Positions 1 through 8,032 of a stretch of 64,000 nt of DNA are shown here, piece by piece. A program made the translations under genes and the position numbers. This stretch comes from a virus: positions 1-64,000 of IMG/VR virus record IMGVR_UViG_3300047472_000134; one strand, written 5' to 3'. Below the pieces are notes generated by a model that did no database searches, was not told the origin of the DNA, and saw only the letters and a program-made list of their open reading frames with translations. Within the stretch, counting starts at the first letter, position 1. Each line of letters starts with the position of its first letter.

Positions 1-98
1 ATGGGATTTCCTCACGTTTGGGACAATGGTTATTCCCTTGTTAAATGAGGAGAAAACCCCATATATGCTACGTTCAAAAACATTCAAAACGGTGGGAA

Positions 99-302
99 AT
101 GCGTCGCTTATCAACCAGTCTTCCAGACGAACTTTTCGAGCTTCTTTCGAGCCGAGCAGAATTCAATCGGCGTTCGATGAACGGCGAACTAATCTTCCTC
201 TTGGAGGCTGCACTTGCGGCTGAACACGGGGACAACCTGGGCATCATTCGAACGATGATGATTGCCCAGGGTGGCTTATCTCAGCTCAGCCCACAGCAGT
301 AA
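99..302 (+). CDS. Arc-like ribbon-helix-helix protein
   Basis: 67 residues. The N-terminus reads RRLSTSLPDELFELL followed by a basic turn and the helix RSMNGELIFLLEAAL, the pattern of an Arc/Mnt ribbon-helix-helix DNA-binding fold: a short beta strand, helix A, then a helix B that starts with S-x-N-x-E. Such proteins bind operators as dimers and often repress phage promoters. The frame is open from an ATG at 45, but the recognisable fold begins at the ATG at 99, which has a GGTGGG-like ribosome site just before it, so that start was chosen. It converges on the first late gene and overlaps its 3' end by 17 bases. A second protein of this class lies at the other end of the window. Confidence 0.7.
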   Translation: MRRLSTSLPDELFELLSSRAEFNRRSMNGELIFLLEAALAAEHGDNLGIIRTMMIAQGGLSQLSPQQ

Positions 303-738
303 GTGGGTCGAGGATAAATTGGCATTGTACGAATTGAAGAGGGCGGGCATCCGCCCTCGTTACTGGCAAGATCGTCGTTCCATCGACAATGTTGAACCAG
401 CCCTTCTGCTCGAGCGTCTCATGATCGTAGAAGGCAACCTTGCTCCCCGGCCGCAGCCGGTTGAAGATCTCCCCCACATAATTCCGCAGCCTGAATAGAT
501 TCTTGTCATCCGCGTAGGTGGACACGCCGATCGTGAACGAGCCGTGGAACATCTCAGGCGATTCCTCGGTGATCGTGATCGTCGTCGAGCCGATCAGGTC
601 GGTATCCGGAAGCTCGTTGATGTTGGCGTGGGCTTCCCAATCAACATACCCGATCTCGATGTTCGGGTATTTTGGCTGACGATCGTCGATGACGTTGTTC
701 GCAAAAGCTACGACCGATCCCCAAACGTTCTCGTACAT
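286..738 (-). CDS. probable tail-completion/terminator protein
   Basis: 150 residues, last gene of the visible minus-strand virion block. The sequence is mixed alpha/beta, with a helical N-terminus (VWGSVVAFANNVID), several beta-rich stretches (STTITITEES, GSFTIGVSTYADD) and a helix LRNYVGEIFNRL. This layout and its position after the other connector-like genes fit the small tail-terminator or neck proteins of siphoviruses. No diagnostic motif is visible, so the role rests on gene order. It could equally be another small virion protein. Confidence 0.5.
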   Translation of the reverse strand: MYENVWGSVVAFANNVIDDRQPKYPNIEIGYVDWEAHANINELPDTDLIGSTTITITEESPEMFHGSFTIGVSTYADDKNLFRLRNYVGEIFNRLRPGSKVAFYDHETLEQKGWFNIVDGTTILPVTRADARPLQFVQCQFILDPLTAVG

Positions 739-749
739 ATTAGTTCTCT

Positions 750-1634
750 CTACTTTAAACTGTTTTGAATCGTTGAAGCTACAATCCTGGGGATGCGGTT
801 GAGAGCCCAGAATGTGAACACGGGCTGGAGCAGTGGGCGGTGGTGGCCGTCGATGCCCCGAAGCTTCTTCAGAGACTCACGGGAGATGCCCAAGCTGCGC
901 TCGAACAGCACGTTGGGATCGAAGATCGAGGCCTCGGCCGTCATGACGCCAGGGAGATTTTTCAGGTTGGCTTTTGGCAGGAACGCTAGCTGAATCTTGC
1001 CCGTCTTGATGACGGCCGGAAGGTTCTTGGCCGACCGGTAGGTCTTCGCGTTGCCCTTCATGTAGCCGACCGTCACGGTGCCAGTCTTGGTTGTGATCGT
1101 CTTTGCGAGCCGGCGCAGCTCCATCTGCAGGGCGCCAGTGTGGATGTAGAACTGACGCGCTTGCTCCCGCGGGGTCTTGTCGCTGATCTTCTTCTTGAAC
1201 GGTCCCAAGCGGTCGGGCTCGGTCTTCGACTTCTTCATGATGGTCTTGCGGCTAAGCGCATTCCAGTAGAGTTGGTCGAAGGTGCCGTTTGACTGCAGGG
1301 TTTCGATCCTACCCTTCCCCGCGTTGATGTCGGGCAAGCTGTTGTCGGTCCAATCCATGTGGATGCTGGTCTGCCCAGCCTTGCCGGTGGCCGAGGTCTT
1401 CGACATTGTGCCCACCATGGTGGTGGCGGCGAAGTTCACAGCGGCCTCGAGCGATCGCGCTACGCGATAGTTCAGTTTCTGGCGCAGCTGCTCCACACGG
1501 ACGCGGTCAACATTGGCGACCTGGTCGACGGTCTCAACGCCCGTGGCCGAGATGAACTGGTCGATGCCATCGCTCATCTCCGCGTTGCTGACCTTGCGGT
1601 TGCCCACTTTGAAGGAGACCTTGACGGCCATCAC
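750..1634 (-). CDS. virion protein, possible neck/tail-completion protein
   Basis: 294 residues, basic and helical, rich in K/R and T (for example KSKTEPDRLGPFKKKISDK). The N-terminal third contains VRVEQLRQKLNYRVARSLEAAVNFAATTM, a long amphipathic helix. HK97 gp10-like tail-completion proteins share the style of an N-terminal helix followed by a basic region, but no family motif is decisive. Two ATGs are adjacent (1634 and 1631), and the gene overlaps the previous stop by 4 bases, so translation is probably coupled. The function is inferred from its place between the capsid and tail genes. Confidence 0.5.
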   Translation of the reverse strand: MMAVKVSFKVGNRKVSNAEMSDGIDQFISATGVETVDQVANVDRVRVEQLRQKLNYRVARSLEAAVNFAATTMVGTMSKTSATGKAGQTSIHMDWTDNSLPDINAGKGRIETLQSNGTFDQLYWNALSRKTIMKKSKTEPDRLGPFKKKISDKTPREQARQFYIHTGALQMELRRLAKTITTKTGTVTVGYMKGNAKTYRSAKNLPAVIKTGKIQLAFLPKANLKNLPGVMTAEASIFDPNVLFERSLGISRESLKKLRGIDGHHRPLLQPVFTFWALNRIPRIVASTIQNSLK

Positions 1635-2176
1635 TGCACCTCGGCCAGGTAGACTCCCCGGAAGATGTTGACGCGCTTCACGACGAGACCGTCGAGAATG
1701 TCGTTGAGCTCGAGCTTGGCCGAGCTGAAGACGGTGAAGCCCTCTTCCTTCACACGGATGGTGCCATCGGCCTGCTCGCGGTTGATCCGCTCTTCCAGGA
1801 TCCAGATCTCTCCGATCAGGGTCTTGCCGGCCGACTTCGGAAGCCTGGTCAATGGATCAATGACCGACACTTCGCGCTCCCATGTCACCTTCTTGGTGAG
1901 CGGGATCAGCATGTGCGAGCGGTACTCGACGATGTTGCGTGTGAAGGAGCCATCGTGGTCGGCCACCAGGAAGTAGCGGTCCATGTCATCAACGATGACA
2001 TCGAGCGTTTTCACCAGGCAATCAGGCGAGACGCGAAGCAGCCGGCGGGGTGTGCTGAAATCGTAGCCGATCAGCTTGCCCTCGAGATCCTGTTCGATGG
2101 TCCCTTTGAAGGGCAGACCATCTACACGATACATCAGGCTGTTGAAGCGAAGTCCAGCGGTCTTCAGGCTAACCAT
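1631..2176 (-). CDS. structural protein, possible head-closure (stopper) protein
   Basis: 181 residues, beta-rich, starting MVSLKTAGLRFNSLMYRVDG. The middle holds several alternating hydrophobic/charged strands (LLRVSPDCLVKTLDVIVDD, KTLIGEIWILEER), compatible with the small beta-barrel head-closure proteins that sit between adaptor and tail. It lies 3 bases after the adaptor-like gene and overlaps the next gene by 4 bases. No catalytic residues are seen. The assignment is by gene order only. Confidence 0.45.
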   Translation of the reverse strand: MVSLKTAGLRFNSLMYRVDGLPFKGTIEQDLEGKLIGYDFSTPRRLLRVSPDCLVKTLDVIVDDMDRYFLVADHDGSFTRNIVEYRSHMLIPLTKKVTWEREVSVIDPLTRLPKSAGKTLIGEIWILEERINREQADGTIRVKEEGFTVFSSAKLELNDILDGLVVKRVNIFRGVYLAEVQ

Positions 2177-2179
2177 GCG

Positions 2180-2899
2180 TCACCCCGTGATGGCGTCAGT
2201 GTTCGTGGTGATGAGAAAGTACGTCGGCGTGACCTCGGTCTTGACGACCACTAGATCGAGCGCTTCCTGATATCGGCTCTCAGCTTCGGCCTTCAGCTTG
2301 TCGAGCTCCTTGAGATCGACGCGACTGAACTCCTTGACGCCATTCTTCTCGGACTGCGCCATCCGCTGCTTGGCGGACGGCAGCACATCGAGAACGGCTC
2401 GCATCGAAATCAGGGTGTTGGCTGCAATTTCCTCGGCCGTGCCAGAGGCCAGTGTGGATGCGAGAAGATCGGCGCCGACCTCCTTCTGCACGGTAAGGAA
2501 TGCGGAGAAGAGATCGATGTCTGCGTCGGGCAGCTCGTGGTCTTCAATACCGATGAAGGCACGGACCTGTTGAGCTGAGACGGAGTGGATGGGTTCAGGC
2601 ACCACGCGGTAGGCACGGTTGAGCTGCAGCTCCTGACCCTGGATGGTGAATTTCACGATGACGCTGCGGCGCTCAAAGACACGCGAGGAGTCGATTTGAT
2701 GTGCCGAGGACGGTACGAGGATGGTCATCTGGTATGTCGCCGCCGTCGTCACGTAGGCGATGTCTTCCAGGCCAGGCATTGCTGCGCCAGCCTGGTTGCG
2801 GATTGTGTACGTCACGGAGCCAACATCGGGGACAACCGGCTGGTTGCCGACGAGGAACGGAATGGTCAATGCAGACGGCGTGCCCCCGATGATGTCCAT
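2180..2899 (-). CDS. probable head-tail adaptor protein
   Basis: 239 residues in two parts. Residues 1-105 are beta-rich (immunoglobulin-like in style, with IVKFTIQGQELQLNRAYRV). The C-terminal half is helical: VSAQQVRAFIGIEDHELPDADIDLFSAF and then a long charged helix. The phrase ELPDADIDLFSAFLTVQKEV resembles the gp6-like adaptor fold, where a short loop is followed by helices that contact the portal. It lies 2 bases after the 93-residue gene. The adaptor role is an inference from this C-terminal half and the order capsid-adaptor-stopper. Confidence 0.5.
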   Translation of the reverse strand: MDIIGGTPSALTIPFLVGNQPVVPDVGSVTYTIRNQAGAAMPGLEDIAYVTTAATYQMTILVPSSAHQIDSSRVFERRSVIVKFTIQGQELQLNRAYRVVPEPIHSVSAQQVRAFIGIEDHELPDADIDLFSAFLTVQKEVGADLLASTLASGTAEEIAANTLISMRAVLDVLPSAKQRMAQSEKNGVKEFSRVDLKELDKLKAEAESRYQEALDLVVVKTEVTPTYFLITTNTDAITG

Positions 2900-2901
2900 G
2901 A

Positions 2902-3183
2902 TTACTTGCCCTTCTTGGCGACAGGTGCGGCTGGTGCGAATTTGGACAGGAAGGAGTCGATCGCGAGATCGCGCTTGCCGTCGCTATCCCTCCAGAAGGC
3001 TTCGAACTCGGCGTCCGTGGCTTCATCCGGAACGTCTTCGACCTTACGGATCTGGTTGATCGCAATGCGGGATTCGATGAACGGCGACAGCTCGATGACG
3101 CCGGGGCGGCTCGAGTACAGGGCATCACCAGTGCTCAGATCGTTGATCATGAATTCACCAGTGGTCTCAGCGAGGATTTTCAT
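2902..3183 (-). CDS. small acidic virion-region protein, unknown
   Basis: 93 residues. It starts MKILAETTGEFMINDLSTGD, has a motif-like ELSPFIESRIAINQIRKVEDVPDEATDAEFEAF, and ends in a lysine-rich, proline-containing tail (PVAKKGK). It is preceded by GGAGATCCCGGA, a good ribosome site. It sits directly after the major capsid gene and its terminator hairpin. Small proteins of this size at this place are often head-fibre or connector accessories, but nothing in the sequence proves this. Confidence 0.5.
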   Translation of the reverse strand: MKILAETTGEFMINDLSTGDALYSSRPGVIELSPFIESRIAINQIRKVEDVPDEATDAEFEAFWRDSDGKRDLAIDSFLSKFAPAAPVAKKGK

Positions 3184-3195
3184 TCCGGGATCTCC

Positions 3196-3234
3196 TAAAA
3201 AGAAGCCCGCCGTCCAGGGAGTTGAACGACGGGC
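3196..3234 (-). terminator. rho-independent terminator after major capsid gene
   Basis: Read on the minus strand, GCCCGTC pairs with GACGGCGGGC (one bulge) around a short loop and is followed by TTCTTTTTA. It begins about 20 bases after the capsid stop codon. It could lower expression of the connector genes relative to the capsid, since those have no obvious promoter of their own. Confidence 0.65.
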
Positions 3235-3256
3235 GTTGATGGTGGCTGACTAGGGC

Positions 3257-4444
3257 TTAGCGGCCGAAGTCGAAGATCGAGCGGGTGTCACCGAAGTTCA
3301 TCTTGTAGCCAGCGTTCGTGGTCTTAACGACCGTGACCGACTGGTTGGCGATGGAGCGCTCGGACTCTTCGATGTCCGAACCGGCTTCGATCAGCTCTTC
3401 CATCGTGTCGCCCTTGGAGAGGCCGATGAGAGTGCCGGCCGCAGCCGTCGTGGAGATCGCGAAGTTGGCGATACCGCGGAGGATCGGAACGCCACCGAGC
3501 TGGAAGCCCTGTGCCGATGCGATCTCGGACTCGGTCTTGCCCTGGTTGCCAACGACAGGCAGAGCGAACAGTTCGAGCCACTCGAGGTAGGCGTCCCAGT
3601 TGCCGACGACGGTGTCGATCGGGGTGCCGGCCTTGGCGCGGGCGATCATCCACTTCACGAGAGCGCGGCGGTTGATCTTGCCAGCGGTTGCGCCGCTTTC
3701 CAGCGAGGACTGGAGGACGACGGGAGCCGCAGCGTTCACGCCGTCGCCGTTGACCAGAAGGGCCGTAGCGGCAGCAACCTTGGACATCTCAGCTTCGCGA
3801 AGCATGCGAACGAAGTACGGAGTCATCAGATCCAGGCGAGCGCGGCGACCGAACTCGTAGGAGTAACGCAGACCACCGCCGTGCTTGTAGATCGCGACCG
3901 AGGTCTGGCTCGTGCGGATCGTGCGAACCGGTACGCGGCCGAGTTCAGCGACGGCGCGGACGGTCTGGTAATCGTCGGCCTGGTCATTCACGACCGTCGA
4001 GATCATTTCCGTGCCCGAGATCGTGCGCGACTGCGACAGCATAGGCTGAACGCTTTCCAGCTGGTCCTGGCGGTACTTCCAGCGAACCATGTCGTCGACA
4101 ACTTCCGGGAACATCGCACGGGTACCGGCGTAGGTCTGGAAGGTGTCGGAAGCGGCGTCGAGAACGATGCCATTTGCGAAGTCGTCACGAACCGGGAGGT
4201 TCAGGAACGACAGGGCAGCTTCGTAGCCGGTGAGGTAGCCATTGCCGTCCTGGTAGCGCTCGCGGTGCTCGGAAGCCGAGGCATCGATCGCGAGGGTCAG
4301 GAAGTCACGCAGGTTGACGCCGTAGTTCTTGGCTTCAGCGATCAGCGCGTGGGCTGCAGACAAGCTTGCGGCCGGATTGACATCCAGCAGGCCGCTGAGC
4401 GTTTCAACTCCGCGGCGCTTGATCTTGGTGAGGGATTCGGTCAT
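3257..4444 (-). CDS. major capsid protein (HK97-like fold expected)
   Basis: 395 residues, the usual size for a major capsid protein. The C-terminal two-thirds carry the features expected of the HK97 fold: a conserved stretch EMISTVVNDQADDYQTVRAVAELGRVPVRTIR, a long spine-like helix (MTPYFVRMLREAEMSKVAAATALLVNGD), a region with VVGNWDAYLEWLEL, and a final strand set GYKMNFGDTRSIFDFGR. The N-terminal ~95 residues are helical and could be a delta domain removed by the protease encoded upstream. The start has GGAG 9 bases ahead. The order protease-scaffold, decoration, capsid is the standard late-operon order, which supports the call. A terminator follows. Confidence 0.88.
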   Translation of the reverse strand: MTESLTKIKRRGVETLSGLLDVNPAASLSAAHALIAEAKNYGVNLRDFLTLAIDASASEHRERYQDGNGYLTGYEAALSFLNLPVRDDFANGIVLDAASDTFQTYAGTRAMFPEVVDDMVRWKYRQDQLESVQPMLSQSRTISGTEMISTVVNDQADDYQTVRAVAELGRVPVRTIRTSQTSVAIYKHGGGLRYSYEFGRRARLDLMTPYFVRMLREAEMSKVAAATALLVNGDGVNAAAPVVLQSSLESGATAGKINRRALVKWMIARAKAGTPIDTVVGNWDAYLEWLELFALPVVGNQGKTESEIASAQGFQLGGVPILRGIANFAISTTAAAGTLIGLSKGDTMEELIEAGSDIEESERSIANQSVTVVKTTNAGYKMNFGDTRSIFDFGR

Positions 4445-4477
4445 TTCAGAATTCTCCGTTAATCTTGTGCGCGGGGC

Positions 4478-4876
4478 TTAGATCTGGACGACGACAGCGT
4501 CGGTCCCGATGATCTCAGCAACCCAATTCTTGGTGTGATCGGCTGCAGTCGCCTTCTTGACCGTGCCGCCGCCGCCGCCGATGGCCGTGTCACCAACAGC
4601 GAGGGCATCGCCGTTCTTGATCGGCACGAGGTTGGCGAACTTCAGCTCAACGGCGCCTACCAGCTGGCCTTCGACCTTGCGATCTTCGACGGTCTGGAGA
4701 CGGCCGATGATCGTGTCGCCATCAGCTGCGAGCTTGGCCTTGTTCGGACCCGACGTGTCGACGGAAACAGCCTTGCCAGCGTCAGCTGCGGTGATGCCGG
4801 CTGCGAGCGTGAAGGTCAGGATGAAGTCTTCGAAGTGGAAACCACGAAGACTGACTTTGGTGTGGAAATTGGCCAT
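4478..4876 (-). CDS. head decoration/stabilisation protein
   Basis: 132 residues, small and beta-rich with many Ala, Gly, Val and Thr. The core reads as strands (FEDFILTFTLAAGI, GQLVGAVELKFANLVPIKNGDALAVGDTAIGGGGGTVKKA), similar in style to small capsid-decoration proteins that trimerise on the capsid surface. It lies between the protease-scaffold gene and the capsid gene, exactly where lambda-like phages place their decoration gene. The glycine run at about residues 101-106 is a flexible loop. The call depends on position and composition. Confidence 0.68.
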   Translation of the reverse strand: MANFHTKVSLRGFHFEDFILTFTLAAGITAADAGKAVSVDTSGPNKAKLAADGDTIIGRLQTVEDRKVEGQLVGAVELKFANLVPIKNGDALAVGDTAIGGGGGTVKKATAADHTKNWVAEIIGTDAVVVQI

Positions 4877-4903
4877 GGTTGGTTCTGTTCTCCGTGGGGT
4901 GGA

Positions 4904-6019
4904 TTAGCGGGCCGAGCGGAAGGCGCCGATGTGGCGAGCCGGCTGGGTTTCGAGATCGCCAGGGCGGTCGTCAGCATTGCCGCCGGCCTTGAGCACGAGC
5001 GTGTTGGAATGCTCAGCGATCAGAGCGGACAGCTCGGTGACCGTCTTAGGCAGTTCAACGTTGAGCTTGCCGACCTTTGTGAGGACGCCCTGGGCAACGG
5101 CCGAGAGAGCGGCTACGGCGGTATCGCGCTCGGCAGTAACAGCGGCGACGTCGACGGCCTTAGCAGCGGTGAGCTGCGTGCTGAGATCAGCGATCGAGGC
5201 ATCGCGTTCGACGATGGTGGCTTCCAGAGTGGCGACCTTGCCGGTTGCTTCCGTCACGTCGCGCTTGGCATTGGTGAGGTCGGCCGTCGTGGTCGTCAGG
5301 TTGGCGACGAGAGTTGCGAGATCCATAAGATTTTCCTTGGGTGCAGTTGCTGTTGCGAGCAGGACGAGGGAGTTCGGGTCCATCCCGGAAGCTGCGAGGC
5401 TTTCGAGGGACTGGCCGAAGTGCGACCGGTCGCGGGAAACGATCCGAGCATTTTGGGCGCCACCCTGGCCGACGAGGGACAGCTCGAAAAACTTGTCGAG
5501 GCCGACCATGCGTGCGTAGACGCCGTCCTTGCCAACCTGGTTTCCGTCGTTGTCCGTGCCTGACCAGATGTTCTCGCCCGAGGAGTCGGGACCGAAGTAA
5601 TCGAAGCCTGACTTGGAATTGAGCATCTGCTTCGCGAGCACCGACACAGAGACCTGGTCGACGCTGCCCGCTTCGATCTTCGTCGCCTCTGCATTGGCGG
5701 TGGGGTCGAGGAAGAACAGCACGCGGAGTTCGGATTCGACGCCTGTGTCCTTGACCTCGCCGTGGAAGACGCGGCCGATCGGAAGTGGGGAAGTGTTGTG
5801 CATGATCTGCACGGGGCGAGATTCACGCTTCAGTTCACCCGCCATCTCGAGCAGGAAGGCACGGTCGGCGCGAGCGCCCTTGTAAAGAGGGTGTTCTTTC
5901 CGGATCGGGAGGGTGTTAAAAGCAATCGCTTCGTAAACACGCAGCGCATCGACATCGACATCGCCCGCGGATGCGGCGAGAAGATCTCGGATAGCCTGTG
6001 TTTTTTCGATTTGCTTCAT
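4904..6019 (-). CDS. prohead protease fused to scaffold-like coiled coil
   Basis: 371 residues with two regions. Residues 1-195 look like a prohead maturation protease: PVQIMHNTSPLPIGRV supplies a His in the usual place, VDQVSVSVLA contains the candidate nucleophilic Ser, and FELSLVGQGGAQNARIV closes the domain. Residues 230-330 are a long Ala/Thr/Glu-rich coiled coil (for example TEATGKVATLEATIVERD), as in scaffold proteins. Fusion or nesting of protease and scaffold is known in many phages. The last 40 residues are a likely capsid-binding tail. The product would organise and then cleave the procapsid. No clear Shine-Dalgarno is visible, and a 7-bp hairpin covers the leader. Confidence 0.78.
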   Translation of the reverse strand: MKQIEKTQAIRDLLAASAGDVDVDALRVYEAIAFNTLPIRKEHPLYKGARADRAFLLEMAGELKRESRPVQIMHNTSPLPIGRVFHGEVKDTGVESELRVLFFLDPTANAEATKIEAGSVDQVSVSVLAKQMLNSKSGFDYFGPDSSGENIWSGTDNDGNQVGKDGVYARMVGLDKFFELSLVGQGGAQNARIVSRDRSHFGQSLESLAASGMDPNSLVLLATATAPKENLMDLATLVANLTTTTADLTNAKRDVTEATGKVATLEATIVERDASIADLSTQLTAAKAVDVAAVTAERDTAVAALSAVAQGVLTKVGKLNVELPKTVTELSALIAEHSNTLVLKAGGNADDRPGDLETQPARHIGAFRSAR

Positions 6020-6022
6020 CAG

Positions 6023-6049
6023 TTCAGTGGTCCCGGTTGGTTCACTGAA
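6023..6049. other. hairpin in protease leader
   Basis: TTCAGTG and CACTGAA form a perfect 7-bp inverted repeat around 13 bases, directly before the protease start codon (minus strand). In the transcript it would cover the ribosome-binding region, so it could limit translation. There is no uridine run, which argues against a terminator. Confidence 0.4.
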
Positions 6050-6072
6050 AGATGGAAACTGATGCTCCTGAG

Positions 6073-6104
6073 TTCAATTAACCTATTGAATCACAATGAT
6101 TAAT
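6073..6104 (-). repeat. 31-bp repeat copy A (late-region element)
   Basis: Contains the perfect inverted repeat TTCAAT-N6-ATTGAA next to AATGATTAAT. A related sequence occurs at 8033-8063 in the same orientation. On the minus strand both read ATTAATC-RTTRYGA-WTCAAT and then a variable T-rich part ending ATTGAA. This copy lies upstream of the protease gene and also covers the start of the oppositely oriented 97-residue gene. Confidence 0.55.
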
Positions 6105-6389
6105 GATGAACCAAAAGAACGCTACGCGCCGCGGTATGACTGGCGAGAGACGGTCGATTGCGAAGGGATGCAGGACTACTGCTCCTGGGATGACGGCGTG
6201 CAGTTCGGACGCATCCTGAAAGACTCAATCAACTACCAAAGGAAAGGCTACTGGAGGTGGGCGATGAACTATATCCCATGGCAGCGACAGTATTTGACGT
6301 CCCATAATGGTTGGGAGCCGAAGATGCGTGATGCAATTCAAAAAGTCGAAGAGCATTATGAAATGCTCAAGCAGCTACACGGGCGTTGA
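6096..6389 (+). CDS. hypothetical protein, lone plus-strand gene in late block
   Basis: 97 residues, rich in Trp and Tyr. It has the aromatic core YAPRYDWRETVDCEGMQDYC followed by SWDDGVQFGRILKDS and a C-terminal helix ending EEHYEMLKQLHGR. No family is recognised. It is transcribed against the surrounding virion operon, overlaps the 3' end of the SGNH hydrolase gene by 23 bases, and its ATG lies inside a repeat element. No Shine-Dalgarno is visible, so it may be leaderless or weakly translated. It looks like an insertion (moron-style) gene. The amino-acid makeup favours a real protein. Confidence 0.6.
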   Translation: MINDEPKERYAPRYDWRETVDCEGMQDYCSWDDGVQFGRILKDSINYQRKGYWRWAMNYIPWQRQYLTSHNGWEPKMRDAIQKVEEHYEMLKQLHGR

Positions 6390-7620
6390 GTGCCAGCTGT
6401 GGCGCGATGATCTGGGCAATGACGTTCGCCATGTAGCTGTTTGGATGGGTGCCATCTGCAGTGGGCACTGGAGGAGCCGGCCAGATGAGGCTGTCGCGAG
6501 CCGTCATGGATGCGTCTGCGACCTCGAGCACCTTGACGACGTTCGCTGGCTTGGCCCTGATCGACGCATTGAGAGGCACGAGGGAGGCCATGTTGCCATC
6601 TGTCTTGCCCGACTGGTTCGCGGTCGTGGCATATCCATCGGTCGAGGCAGAACGAGGTGTCAGCGTCGACTGGTAGATCGCCTTGCCTGCGAACAGTCCA
6701 TAGATGGTCTGATGATCGGCAAGGATCTGGGCTTGGGTGCGGGACAGCCGAAGATCGTTGATACCATGCTCGCTAATGACGTCACTGAACGACAGGAGGT
6801 TGATCAATGCAGTCGGGTAAGCGAGCGAGCTCACGAACTCACTGGCGAGCTGGCCTGGCTTCGCGATTTTGACATAAGGATAGCCGTAGACATCCAGGGC
6901 GCGAGCGATCCAGCCTGACCCCCGCTTTGCTCCTACGGTCGTGATGTCCCCCTCGCCAAAGGCGATACTGTCTCCAACGATCAGGAAGCTGCGAGCGTTG
7001 TCAGCCGCGATGTCGCCAATCATGGCCGTTGCGCCGAACGTGGTGACCACGCTCGTCGCTGCGATCGTCCCGCTATTGCCAAGATCAGATGCTGAGTTTC
7101 CGTCTGGGATGCCCAAGGCCTGCGAGGAAGCAGGCGTCGCCTGGCAGGGGAACAGCGAGACCTGGCCATTGAGATTGACCGTTCGTTCCCAGAACTCAGC
7201 GCCCTTCGGGATAGTCAGATTGATGGCGTCTGAAACTACGTTCTCCCCGGAGATCGTGACGGATGGTTGCCCACCCCAGGTGACCTGGGTGAAGACACCT
7301 GCTGGGTACTCGATGAACCGCTTGATGGTACGGGTCGCTGCGAGCGAGGGTGTGTTGCCGACAATGACGAAATTGGCGTCGATCGTCCGGAAGTTCGACA
7401 CATCGCCATCCGGGTGGGCGAAGTGAGACCGCCGAGATGTGTAATTAGCGGGGATAGAGACCGTCGAGGTCGGCGCTTGGAAGCGGCTACCGATGATGCC
7501 TACCGTCTTCGCAGGTGTTGGTGGCACGACGACGACAGGGGGTCGCTTGATTACAACAGATGCACCCAGGCGAAGCTTGAGGCCCCGGAGGCCCCCGATG
7601 GAGGTCCGGAGGCCCCGCAT
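6367..7620 (-). CDS. SGNH/GDSL hydrolase, tail-associated
   Basis: 417 residues. The N-terminal half is a beta-rich virion-attachment region. The C-terminal half carries the SGNH hydrolase blocks: SFLIVGDSIAFGEGD (block I nucleophile Ser, about residue 227), SEHGINDLRLS (block III G-x-N-D) and TADGTHPNSYMA (block V Asp and His). Such enzymes hydrolyse esters, for example deacetylating surface polysaccharide, and on tail fibres they help adsorption. The start overlaps the stop of the preceding 115-residue gene (TAATG). The gene sits downstream of two fibre genes, which supports a receptor-modifying role. The substrate cannot be predicted. Confidence 0.82.
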   Translation of the reverse strand: MRGLRTSIGGLRGLKLRLGASVVIKRPPVVVVPPTPAKTVGIIGSRFQAPTSTVSIPANYTSRRSHFAHPDGDVSNFRTIDANFVIVGNTPSLAATRTIKRFIEYPAGVFTQVTWGGQPSVTISGENVVSDAINLTIPKGAEFWERTVNLNGQVSLFPCQATPASSQALGIPDGNSASDLGNSGTIAATSVVTTFGATAMIGDIAADNARSFLIVGDSIAFGEGDITTVGAKRGSGWIARALDVYGYPYVKIAKPGQLASEFVSSLAYPTALINLLSFSDVISEHGINDLRLSRTQAQILADHQTIYGLFAGKAIYQSTLTPRSASTDGYATTANQSGKTDGNMASLVPLNASIRAKPANVVKVLEVADASMTARDSLIWPAPPVPTADGTHPNSYMANVIAQIIAPQLALNARVAA

Positions 7621-7967
7621 TAGGCAGCACTCACGACGTTGGCCTTGTCGCCAGCTTCGCAGGGGATGTCGCGGCTCTCGCCCGCGGCGATGTGAACACG
7701 GGTGTTGTCACGGTTGGTGCTGACCGCCTTCGAAGCGTCCGGAGCTTTACCACGGGCGACGTAGATCGGGCCGGTGGAAGGGGCGCGAACGCGAAACACA
7801 AAGGTTGACTTGACTGCAAGGTCACCCGGCGTGCCAACACCAGATGCGGCCTGACCCGTTGAACCGTTGACAGCGAGCGTCTCAGACCAGAGAGGAGAAA
7901 AGATCTCGCCACTTCCGGCCTTCAGGGCGACACCCATTTCGACGTGGGCACCTGTGAATTCAGCCAT
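7620..7967 (-). CDS. small virion-associated protein, unknown
   Basis: 115 residues, beta-rich, with alternating hydrophobic strands (STFVFRVRAPSTGPIYVARG, TRVHIAAGESRDIPCEAGDK). The sequence looks like a small beta-sandwich decorating a fibre or capsid. It is preceded by GGAGATCC, has a terminator hairpin upstream of it, and its stop overlaps the SGNH hydrolase start, so the two are probably coupled. No specific function is evident. Confidence 0.6.
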   Translation of the reverse strand: MAEFTGAHVEMGVALKAGSGEIFSPLWSETLAVNGSTGQAASGVGTPGDLAVKSTFVFRVRAPSTGPIYVARGKAPDASKAVSTNRDNTRVHIAAGESRDIPCEAGDKANVVSAA

Positions 7968-8004
7968 AGTGGATCTCCGAAGGAAAAGCGTGGAAACGGG
8001 TTTT

Positions 8005-8029
8005 CTTAAAAATGACCCCTGCTCGGGGT
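8005..8029 (-). terminator. terminator after DUF4376 gene
   Basis: On the minus strand ACCCC-GAGCA-GGGGT forms a 5-bp stem followed by CATTTTTAAG. It ends the transcript coming from the fibre genes. It lies immediately after the 31-bp repeat copy B. Confidence 0.6.
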
Positions 8030-8032
8030 TAT

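Noticed and set aside
4535-5563. 342-codon plus-strand frame opposite decoration and protease genes
   Set aside because: Spans two real genes on the other strand and has no recognisable domain.
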